Assembly (NCBI RefSeq): GCF_030122805.1
Contig: NZ_CP126080.1
Location: forward strand, 2,671,001 to 2,735,000
Length of the DNA: 64,000 bases
Direction of reading: 5' to 3'
Source of the DNA: Mesobacillus sp. AQ2
GTDB lineage: Bacteria; Bacillota; Bacilli; Bacillales; Cytobacillaceae
Shown here: positions 18,995-27,300 of the stretch, piece after piece
Numbering within the stretch: the stretch's first letter is position 1
How the letters are laid out: the number at the start of each line of letters is the position of its first letter
Position numbers and translations under genes: made by a program
The notes under the pieces: generated by a model
The model's database searches: none
Seen by the model: the letters and a program-made list of their open reading frames with translations, nothing else
What the model was told of the DNA's origin: nothing

Positions 18995-19152
18995 TCGCGG
19001 AAAGCCAAAGGAGTGACCTCGTCGTGGATTATTCCCGAGTGAATGCAGAGGTCCTCAAATATTCAGAAGATGGTATTAATATCATGATTGCGAACGAATG
19101 GCTTGAGCAGCCACCCTTATCAGTTGACCGAAAGGATCTTACCAAAAGTTAA
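18994..19152 (+). pseudogene. C-terminal fragment of a DUF3231-family gene
   Basis: The frame reads IAESQRSDLVVDYSRV, then EVLKYSEDGINIMIANEWLE and QPPLSVDRKDL before a stop. This resembles the end of DUF3231 (YndN-like, ferritin-fold) proteins of Bacillus, which usually run ~330 residues. Only ~52 codons survive. The apparent upstream ATG at 18964 lies inside insertion-element DNA, so it is not a native start. Confidence 0.7.
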
Positions 19153-19161
19153 TTTAGATTA

Positions 19162-19199
19162 AGACCCCCGATGGGTATTTAGACCTTTTTGGGGGCTTT
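19162..19199 (+). terminator. Possible terminator of the DUF3231 remnant
   Basis: A CCCCC...GGGGG stem with a long loop containing GGGT/ACCT lies just after the fragment's stop. There is only a short T run. Confidence 0.4.
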
Positions 19200-19319
19200 G
19201 CTGTTAATATGACGGCTTTTTATGCCCTGTTTATTCTTCACCCTAATGTTGCCGCATTGGATTGTAAATAATATCCATTCGCTGCCTTTATAAATGGATA
19301 AGGAATACTTAATTTTCCC

Positions 19320-19649
19320 TCAAGGTTGTTCACCAAATTCCCAATCTATATCCCATAAATAAACAAGAAGGGAAATTGCTCGATCAGACTTAAATTGAAC
19401 ACCTTCTGAGATTAGCAAAGATTTCTGGGTTTGAAACATCTCCTCATCCTTGAAACCAATTTCCCCTTTGGAATTAATGACTCTATGCCATGGCAAGTTA
19501 TATTTTTCTGACATGGAATGCAGGATTCTGACAACCTGTCTTGCTGCTCTTGGGCTTCCAGCGGCTTTTGCGATTTGGCCATATGTCATGACTTTTCCAG
19601 ATGGAATATTTTTAATGATATTAATCACATTTTTTGTAAACTGCGTCAT
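19320..19649 (-). CDS. Alkyltransferase-like protein (ATL), MGMT fold without the acceptor cysteine
   Basis: A 109-residue protein equal to the DNA-binding half of O6-alkylguanine-DNA alkyltransferases. The helix-turn-helix MTYGQIAKAAGSPRAARQV and the active-site loop LPWHRVINSKGEIGF (about residues 53-67) are clear. The reactive cysteine of the PCHR motif is replaced by tryptophan (PWHR), the hallmark of ATLs. ATLs bind O6-alkylguanine, do not repair it, and hand the lesion to nucleotide-excision repair (known for E. coli YbaZ and yeast Atl1). The start is ATG 19649. It is convergent with the DUF3231 relic and not operonic. Confidence 0.88.
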   Translation of the reverse strand: MTQFTKNVINIIKNIPSGKVMTYGQIAKAAGSPRAARQVVRILHSMSEKYNLPWHRVINSKGEIGFKDEEMFQTQKSLLISEGVQFKSDRAISLLVYLWDIDWEFGEQP

Positions 19650-19683
19650 TGTGCCACATCCTTCTCACAACAATATACCATGA

Positions 19684-19711
19684 AAAACCCTGGCTCAAGA
19701 GCCAGGGTTTT
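19684..19711. terminator. Strong hairpin terminator
   Basis: AAAACCCTGGCTC and its complement form a 12-bp stem with a short loop and T runs on both sides. It lies just after the CBO0543 gene stop. Confidence 0.88.
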
Positions 19712-19714
19712 CGA

Positions 19715-20320
19715 TTATGTGGAATATGATTTGAATTTTTTAATGATTGCCCAGCACATCAATCCCAATAACCAGTAAATTGGGAAGCTATATATATGTT
19801 TCCATGTGAATTCTTTATAAATTCCAAGATGGACCATAAATGGCTCTGCCATAAATGCCAGGAAAAGAGATAACAGTCCAGTTGCGATGAAAAATTTCTT
19901 AAACGAACTGCTGAACCTTTGATATACGAGCATGAAAGGTATGATGACAACTCCAACATCATAGGGATATAACTGCGGATTTAAATATGGAGTCAGCCTG
20001 ACTGGATATGTCCACACCATGGCATTGGTGCCAATTGAATCCAGGAAGATGGCTGTGACTCCATAAAAAAGACCAAATGAAGTATTTTCAATCAGTCTTG
20101 TTTTATCGACCTTCATCCACCAGATAATAGCCGGAACAATGGAAAGGACAACAAGGAACCACCATTCATATGTCAAAAAATTATTCTCGTGCCAATATGC
20201 CCTTAATATCTTATGATATTTTGCCTCGGCATCCAATACTTCCTGCAGCGAGATGGTGCCTAAAACAATAAGATATTTATTCAACGGTTCTCCTGCTGCA
20301 CAAATAATGGAAGAAAGCAT
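19715..20320 (-). CDS. CBO0543-family membrane protein
   Basis: A 201-residue integral membrane protein with about five helices (WWFLVVLSIVPAIIWWM near residue 55, then FGLFYGVTAIFLDSIG, GVVIIPFMLVYQ, IATGLLSLFLAFMAEP and FPIYWLLGLMCWAII). I recognise the overall pattern as the CBO0543 family, common and uncharacterised in endospore-formers. The start codon ATG 20320 and the AGGG ribosome binding site lie inside a perfect 18-bp hairpin that could mask them. It is downstream of, and probably co-transcribed with, the 93-residue gene at 20377. Confidence 0.75.
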   Translation of the reverse strand: MLSSIICAAGEPLNKYLIVLGTISLQEVLDAEAKYHKILRAYWHENNFLTYEWWFLVVLSIVPAIIWWMKVDKTRLIENTSFGLFYGVTAIFLDSIGTNAMVWTYPVRLTPYLNPQLYPYDVGVVIIPFMLVYQRFSSSFKKFFIATGLLSLFLAFMAEPFMVHLGIYKEFTWKHIYSFPIYWLLGLMCWAIIKKFKSYST

Positions 20321-20359
20321 AAAATCACACCCTTTGTATATAGGGTGTGATTTTATGCT
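20316..20359 (-). promoter_or_regulatory. Perfect 18-bp inverted repeat over the CBO0543 start
   Basis: AGCATAAAATCACACCCT and its exact complement are separated by eight bases. On the minus strand the 3' arm contains the AGGG ribosome binding site and the ATG (20318-20320). The folded mRNA would hide both. It could also work as a terminator for the upstream gene, but no T run follows because coding sequence begins there. Confidence 0.65.
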
Positions 20360-20376
20360 GTTTTATATGTAAGCAG

Positions 20377-20658
20377 TTAACTTTGATGTTTTATTTCTTT
20401 ATAAGCCCTAATCAGCCGGTCCGGCTTGGCATTTGTATAAAAGGAATACACCCCTCTTGTGGTATGGAGATAAAGGAATCCTTTCATTCCTGACATATTT
20501 TTAAAGGTAATATCAAGGATATCATGGAGGTAAAAAATATCAGAAGCTGTGGTTATTCGATCATGATACATTGTGATGAACTGTTCATTCTCTTCATAAA
20601 TTTGCTCATTATCCACTATTCTTCGATTCACTTTCAAATAACCATGTGAACAAAGCAT
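20377..20658 (-). CDS. Hypothetical protein, 93 residues
   Basis: Not assigned to a family. GGGGGAAG lies nine bases before ATG 20658, so translation is well supported. The protein is soluble, with a beta-rich centre (RITTASDIFYLHDILDITF, then GFLYLHTTRGVYSFYT) and a C-terminal helix (PDRLIRAYKEIKH). That beta-strand then helix order resembles small PH-like domains, but this is a guess. Stop to next start is 56 bp, and the hairpin between them suggests differential expression within one transcript. Confidence 0.7.
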   Translation of the reverse strand: MLCSHGYLKVNRRIVDNEQIYEENEQFITMYHDRITTASDIFYLHDILDITFKNMSGMKGFLYLHTTRGVYSFYTNAKPDRLIRAYKEIKHQS

Positions 20659-20779
20659 ACACAGCTTCCCCCTTTCACATTTTCATTTTCCCTGCCCTTT
20701 TTATTTTACGCATGTTGATTAGGATCGACTAATATATTTAACAATATTAACAAGGTATTATAGAAAAGGGAGGATTTTT

Positions 20780-21241
20780 TTGAAGTGCATTGGCGAATTT
20801 TTGGAACATGAGAAGTACAATGCCTATGGAAGAATCGCAATCATCGAAAATAAGGAAGCCATCTTGAAGGTATTTGGATTCAAAAATGGAAAGTGGCTTG
20901 ATTTATGGGATATCGATCCCCGGGTTCTGACCCTCTTTTATCGATCTTATGAAGATGAGTGTGATTGGTTCATCGTTGTATACGACTATCCCTCTTTCTG
21001 TATTGACAATGACATAAAGGAAGCAATCATCTGGCATGAAATTGGGCATATTGAACATCCGGTCCCCGAGCAGCAAGTCAGCATTGATAGTGAAATTCAT
21101 TGCGATAACCTTGCCATCAAAAACGGCCACAAAGAAGGCATCCGTAAAATCCTTAATCTTACGATGAAGATGGCTAAGACTCTTAATCATGAAATTTTAA
21201 CGCAAATGACCATGGAAAGGCAAATGAAACTGCCATTTTGA
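20780..21241 (+). CDS. Small HExxH zinc-metallopeptidase-like protein
   Basis: A 153-residue soluble protein. It carries HEIGHIEHP at about residues 89-97, a zincin HExxH motif. Further on, DSEIHCDNLAIKNG (about 105-118) supplies an E...D/N pair like the third-ligand helix of minimal zincins or of ImmA/IrrE-type peptidases. The start is TTG 20780 behind GGGAGG. No helix-turn-helix or signal peptide is present, so it would act in the cytosol. It is alone in its transcription unit and divergent from the 93-residue gene. I cannot name its substrate; an IrrE/ImmA-like or phage-derived origin is possible. Confidence 0.7.
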   Translation: MKCIGEFLEHEKYNAYGRIAIIENKEAILKVFGFKNGKWLDLWDIDPRVLTLFYRSYEDECDWFIVVYDYPSFCIDNDIKEAIIWHEIGHIEHPVPEQQVSIDSEIHCDNLAIKNGHKEGIRKILNLTMKMAKTLNHEILTQMTMERQMKLPF

Positions 21242-21282
21242 ACCTTAAAAAACCCATCCAGTTTTTTACTAATAACTAAAGA

Positions 21283-21302
21283 GACCCGCCAATCGGCGGG
21301 TC
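21283..21302. terminator. Terminator between the zincin gene and ppc
   Basis: GACCCGCC-AATC-GGCGGGTC forms an 8-bp G/C-rich stem. It lies between the convergent genes. The T run is weak. Confidence 0.65.
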
Positions 21303-21308
21303 ATCCTG

Positions 21309-24071
21309 TCAACCAGTATTCCTTAAACCAGCGGCAACGCCACTGATTGTCAATAAAACCTGTGTCAATAATTCATCATCCGGATTTTCATCCTTGCGAA
21401 GTTCTTTAATCAATTCCACTTGAATGAAGTTTAGTGGATCGACATACGGATTTCGCCTATGGACAGAATCTTTGATGTTCGGTGTATGGTCAAGCAGCTC
21501 TTCATCCTCCGAAATTTGGAGAAGAATGTTCCTTGTCCGTTCATATTCCTCCAGGATATTGCTGAAGATACGGTCGGCAATGGATTTGTCCTCAACTAAG
21601 GAAGTATATTCCTGGGCAGTGGTGATATCCGCTTTCATCAAAGCCATCTGCAGATTATCAATCGTACTGCGGAAGAATGGCCATTCAGCGTACATTTCCT
21701 GCAATAGCTTCAGATTTCCCGAATTTTCCTGCGCAAAGCTCTGCAGGCCTGATCCAGCTGCATACCATGCCGGGAACAGTTGCCTGCTCTGTGTCCAGGC
21801 GAATACCCATGGAATAGCACGCAAATTTTCGAATTTGCTGCTGTTTTTACGGCTCATTGGCCTCGAACCGATATTAAGCTCCGCAAGCTCTTTCAGCGGG
21901 GTCGCCTGATTGAAATAAACTAGGAAATCGGGATCCTCAAATACCAGGGACTGATATTTCTTTAACGAAACAGCAGAAATTTCTTCAATCGCATCTACCC
22001 ATCTTTTATCGCGGACATGCCCCTGTTCTGATTCCTTCAACACATTGGCTGCCGCCTTCATCATTGTCGAAGTAGCCTGCTCAAGACTTCTATAAGCGAT
22101 GTCTTTCAAAAGATAACGGGATGAGAGAACTTCCCCTTGTTCGGTGATTTTCACGCCCTGTCCAAGTGTCTCGACCGGCTGTGAAAGAAGGCTTCTATGC
22201 AAAGGTCCGCCTCCCCGTCCTAGTGACCCCCCTCGACCATGGAAGAACTTGAGAGCAATGTTATATCTCTTTGCCATTTCATTAATCTCAAGCTGGGCTT
22301 TGTAAAGTTTCCAGTTTGCTGTCAAAGTTCCGCCATCCTTGCTTCCATCTGAGTATCCCAGCATGATTTCCTGCTGATCTCCCATTTTATTTAAGTGATT
22401 GCGGTATAATGGCAGATTGAATAATGTTTCCATAATTTTTGGACCGGCTGTCAAATCATCGATTGTTTCAAGAAGCGGAGCGACATTAAGATCAGATTCC
22501 AGGGTTCCGTCAGCATGGAGCCTGTATATACCTGCTTCTTTTGCCAGTATAAGTACCTCTAGCAAATCACTCGCAGATTGCGTCATACTCACTAGATAAA
22601 CGGAAATTGAACGTTTGCCGAATTCTTGATGCGCCCGCTTGATCATCTGGAATACCTCGATCATTTCCTGTGTTTCTTTTGAGTAATCCTCGTGAAGCAG
22701 CAGCAGTGGTCTTGGGTTTTCCAGAAGCTTGACAAGCAGTTCCTGTTTTCCCTCTTCTGATAGTGCTGAATAATCTTGAGTGATCCCCACCTTTTTCAAT
22801 ATTTCGGCGATTGCCGCTTCATGTTCCCCGCTGTGGTTTCGTATATCAAGCGTGGCAAGATGGAATCCGAATAGTTGTACTTGTCTGATCAATTTTTGTA
22901 ATGTTTTCAGTTCATGATGTACCGGGTGATGCTGATAAATGCTTCGTTTTATGACAAGAAGGTCATCGAGTAATTCTTCTGATGCTTTGTAGCCAATCTC
23001 TGATCTGCCTGCTTCCTTAAGCCTTTGAATAATGACCGCGAATTTCCGGCGGTACACCTCGCCTTCAACATTCCATTTTTGATCGTCGGCAAGGTATTTT
23101 TCTTCATCCCGTTTGACGGATTCCAGTAATTCTTCACTTACAGCTGCTCTTGTAGTTGAATGGCTGAATCGTTTCATCAAATCAACTAATACAGCTTTGT
23201 ATTTTTTTAACACAAGGCGTCTTTGTCTTTGCAATGTTTCCCATGTGACCTCAGGTGTGACATTTGGATTCCCATCCCTGTCACCGCCAATCCAAGATCC
23301 AAAGCGCAGGAAATGAGGGACTTTCCATTCATGTTCCGGATAATGTTCTTTCAAACTAGTTTCCACCTCTTGATGGATTTCAGGCAGGACATCGAACAAT
23401 GTCTTGTCAAAATAATATAGTCCATTCCTGACTTCATCAATGACTGTCGGTTTGCGGTCTCTCAGTTCATCTGTCTGCCACAGGACAGAAACCTCATTGA
23501 ATAAGCTTTCCTCTACCTTCTCACGCTCTTTCCGGGATAACAGCGGATTATCAAGGCTTTTAAGGATATCCGCAATCCTTTTCTGTATTTCAAGGATAGA
23601 GCGCTTAGTAGCTTCTGTAGGGTGGGCTGTGATGATTAATTCCAACGATATGGCATTGATGACATTTTGAATAATATCGGAGGATATATAATTGTCTTTT
23701 AGTGAAAGGATGGCTGCTTCTATTGAACCTGGCTGTGTGCTTATGTCCGAATCGAGCAGATAGTCGCGGCGTCTGCGGATCCGATGGTTTTGTTCTGCTG
23801 CATTGATTAAATGGAAATAGACTGAAAACGCGCGAATGATATTTTTTCTCATCGGAACAGACAATCCTGCAATTTCCGTTTTTAAAGCCGTGTATGTTTC
23901 AGGGTCATTTTGATTTCTGAGTGTTTTACACATTGCCCTGATCTTTTCTACTTTTTCAAACAATTCCACTCCGCCATGATAGACAAGTATGTCACCAAGG
24001 ATGTTTCCAAGCATTTTCACATCCCGGCGCAATGGCAAACTGCTGTCATTTACTTCAATTCCTGATGTCAT
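21309..24071 (-). CDS. ppc: Phosphoenolpyruvate carboxylase
   Basis: Carboxylates PEP to oxaloacetate to refill the TCA cycle. It has 920 residues, normal for bacterial PEPC. Signatures seen are LIITAHPTEATKRSILE (catalytic histidine near residue 150), FGSWIGGDRDGNPNVT, LGYSDGSKDGGTLTANW, FHGRGGSLGRGGGP (mobile glycine loop) and QPVETLGQGVKITEQGEV. The C-terminus ends in RNTG, the usual xNTG ending that closes the active site. GAAGGTGACAAA precedes ATG 24071. It is monocistronic. Confidence 0.98.
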   Translation of the reverse strand: MTSGIEVNDSSLPLRRDVKMLGNILGDILVYHGGVELFEKVEKIRAMCKTLRNQNDPETYTALKTEIAGLSVPMRKNIIRAFSVYFHLINAAEQNHRIRRRRDYLLDSDISTQPGSIEAAILSLKDNYISSDIIQNVINAISLELIITAHPTEATKRSILEIQKRIADILKSLDNPLLSRKEREKVEESLFNEVSVLWQTDELRDRKPTVIDEVRNGLYYFDKTLFDVLPEIHQEVETSLKEHYPEHEWKVPHFLRFGSWIGGDRDGNPNVTPEVTWETLQRQRRLVLKKYKAVLVDLMKRFSHSTTRAAVSEELLESVKRDEEKYLADDQKWNVEGEVYRRKFAVIIQRLKEAGRSEIGYKASEELLDDLLVIKRSIYQHHPVHHELKTLQKLIRQVQLFGFHLATLDIRNHSGEHEAAIAEILKKVGITQDYSALSEEGKQELLVKLLENPRPLLLLHEDYSKETQEMIEVFQMIKRAHQEFGKRSISVYLVSMTQSASDLLEVLILAKEAGIYRLHADGTLESDLNVAPLLETIDDLTAGPKIMETLFNLPLYRNHLNKMGDQQEIMLGYSDGSKDGGTLTANWKLYKAQLEINEMAKRYNIALKFFHGRGGSLGRGGGPLHRSLLSQPVETLGQGVKITEQGEVLSSRYLLKDIAYRSLEQATSTMMKAAANVLKESEQGHVRDKRWVDAIEEISAVSLKKYQSLVFEDPDFLVYFNQATPLKELAELNIGSRPMSRKNSSKFENLRAIPWVFAWTQSRQLFPAWYAAGSGLQSFAQENSGNLKLLQEMYAEWPFFRSTIDNLQMALMKADITTAQEYTSLVEDKSIADRIFSNILEEYERTRNILLQISEDEELLDHTPNIKDSVHRRNPYVDPLNFIQVELIKELRKDENPDDELLTQVLLTISGVAAGLRNTG

Positions 24072-24257
24072 TTTGTCACCTTCCTAAAACTTGTGAGAAT
24101 ATTTTAAATATTAATCTATCACAAAAGTACCCAGTTTGTGAAATGATAAGCATATGGACTGAAAATGGATTAAAAAATTTGATGCTCAAAATCCTTAATT
24201 TTCAGTTTAAGTATTACATTATCATAGTACCCTTAAATGCTCTTTTCAAAAAGAAAA

Positions 24258-24278
24258 GGCTCCCCCAGAAAGGGAGCC
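24258..24278 (-). terminator. Terminator after the giant subtilase gene
   Basis: GGCTCCC and GGGAGCC form a 7-bp stem, followed on the minus strand by TTTTCTTTTT, 36 bp after the stop codon. Confidence 0.82.
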
Positions 24279-24313
24279 AATATGAATTGGTCTTTAAATT
24301 ATAAGTTTTGCTG

Positions 24314-27300
24314 TCAGCTTGCTTTGTCTTTTTTCTCAGGTTTCCCGGTCACAATCAATTTCATTGCCTTTATTGCCTTCGTTTTACCTGCGTAGTTTTC
24401 AGTTTCTGCAATCAAAGTATGGATACCATTATCCAAATTCAGTTCTGCCTGGAAGATTCCGTCACGTCCAGTTTTAACAGAATCAATCAGGAAGATTTCG
24501 TTTCCGCGCTTTTCGTAGATATTCACAGAGGTGCCATTGGTTGCTGTACCCTTTACCAAGGCAGGTTCTCCTTTCACCATCATTTCTTCTTGATCCCATA
24601 ATGGTTCTTCAGGGATTTCCTGCTCTGCATCCTTCGACCAGCGCAATGCATTTACGAATAATTTTCGCCCATTCTTCGTCCATCCATAATCAGGTCCGAT
24701 CATATTGGTGACCGCAAATGAAGACATCAGCAAATGCATATGCTCCTTGCTTCTGAATTCAAACTCAATCGAATTACCTTTTCTTTCACTATCGATATAT
24801 AAGCTCGAGAGTGGTACACCTGAGTAATTTTTGAAAGTTGAGTATGGACTTTTTGCGGTATGGATTTTGACCAGACCGTCCTCATCAAAACTAATGCCAT
24901 CAAAAATTGGGTGTCCATCCACTCCATCGATATAAACAGCGCCTTCATTATACCCTTGCTGATCGATTTCAGGACTTCCCACTAACTCGTTGAGCACTGG
25001 AATGGAACCTTCATCGACACCCCATGTTCCTGTGAACACCAAGCTGGTTTTATGTTCATCGCTTTCTTCTATCAGCTGTTGGAACTGTTCTCTAGTACCT
25101 TTGCTCGTATTGACCAGGATGATCTCATATTTCTCGACATTTCCGAGGATGTCCCAGCCTTTTTCTTCTGCATACAATTTTTGTTCATTCAGCAGCTTTG
25201 ACAGTGCTCCGTTTACATCTCCAAGCACGGCTGCTTCAAATGGATTCAATTCCAGGTTAAATTCCAAATCATCTGAGCCTATAGTGAACTCGAAACTTTC
25301 CTTGAGGTAACCATCGACAGTTACCTGCAGAGTATAGTCACCAGGCAATAAATCTTTAAATAGATAGGTTCCATCATCCTTGGCGGAGCTTTCGGTCTTA
25401 AAGTCCGGCTCATCTTTCGGAATCAAAATCAATTGTGCATCAGCTATCGGTTTCTTGCTTTTCTTGGATGTAATGGCACCCTTCAATTCTGATCCATCAA
25501 TTGCTTCAAGGGTAAAGTGCAGCTCAACCCTGCTTCCCACATCTTCGACTTTCGCTTCCTTGGTCTGTTCTTTAAAGCCTCTTGCCTGGACTTTTAAGTT
25601 ATACTCACCAACACCAATGCCAAATTTATACTGGCCAGCTTTATTAGTTGTCGTTTTGTGGCTGGTTCCCTCAATGGTGACAAAAGCTCCTGCAATCGGC
25701 TTCCCTTGACTGTCCTTGACTTCCCCAGTAATCTCTCCCTGGCTTGCTGTCAACGCATAATCAATCGCATTCAAGTATACTTTTTTAGCATTTTCAGTCC
25801 AGCGATCGTTCGGGTGGCCATATGCACTAATTTGTAGTGCAGAAAGCAGGATGTGGACACTATTCGATGAACTGAACTTATAGCCAATCGTGCTTCCCAG
25901 CTCCCCCTTATTCGGATTCGTCAGAGATGCAAGCGTTGTTCCACTATAATTTGAATACACCGAGTACTGCACAACACCTTTTGGATTTACAAGGAGCTGG
26001 ACCTCATCCCCTTTATTGAAACCTTTCAGGATAGGATGATCTTCTGCCACTTTCAAACTGATTTCTCTATCAACGTAACTTCTTTCAAGGGATTCCGGAT
26101 CACCGTAAGCGTTGCTAAGATCACCAATTGTCCCTCCATAATTCGCAGTGAAAATCATGCTGACTTCATTTTCGTTCGCCTTCTCAACCATAGCCTTGAA
26201 GCGGTCTTCATTCATGTAAGTGTCATTGACAATGACTGCTTTATAATTTTGCATATTCTCTATCAACCGTTCGTATTCCTTATATGGATAGAATTCAATA
26301 TCATAACCATTTGTCTCAAGGAACGGCATGATTCTATCCTTCTGAGTAGGATTGGCAAGAATAGCAATCTTCTCGGATTCAATAAGAGAGGCATTAAAAT
26401 CAGTTTGCTGCCCTTCTGTAATTTCGACTGACTGGTAAATCGGGCTATAGCCTGTCGCAATCACTCTAACTTCATAAGTTCCTGCAGGCAGTGTCGTCTG
26501 ATAATTCCCTTCCTCATTTGTCTTCACGGTCACTGGTGTGCCAATTACCTCGACATTTGCCCCGGCAATCTCTTCTTTAGTAGATGCATCAACTATTTTA
26601 CCTGCCAGAATACCGGAATTGACAGGTTTGATGGCGAAAGCTTCAGTCACTGCCTGACCATTGGAAATTGTGATGGTAAAATCTTTTGATTCGTGACCAA
26701 AAGCTTCCACAGTCAGAGAATAAGTTCCTTCCTCAAATGCGGCGAAGAAATTCCCTTTATCATCTGTCTGATAAGTTTTGCCCGTTTCTTTTACTTTGAT
26801 CGACGCCATGACTGGTCCATTCTCATTCTGGACAGTACCCAGGAGTTCCCCGACAAGGGCGTCTTTTTCGTCGAGTGCCCAGTTCAGTGCATTATTCAAG
26901 AGACGCTCCCTTGCAGGGTCAAAGGAATCATTCGGCTTGAAAACATGGCTGATTGTCATATTGGCGAGCAGGATTTCGACTGAATCGATTGTTCTGCCCT
27001 TGTATGCGACCATGCTGCCCTTTTCTCCGGTTGCTGTATGCGAGAAGTCTACGACAGTTTTACCTGAATAACCGTCAAAGCCATAATAGTAACCCGATTT
27101 TCCTGGAATCTCGATAATATCCCCTGTGTTGAATCCTGTTGTCAATGGATGGTCTTCAAGTACAACCCCTTGTGCTCCGGCTTTGTTATTATGTTCAAAG
27201 ATTGTCTTTGGATCTTGGTTGAATTCCTGCAAATAGCGAATGGAACCTCTTCCGCCAGCCTGGCCAGTCCAAATGACCGATTTACGCTTTTCATCCAGGG

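Noticed and set aside
18964..19152. A 62-codon plus-strand gene
   Set aside because: The ATG and first ten codons lie in insertion-element DNA; the rest is the tail of a broken DUF3231 gene.
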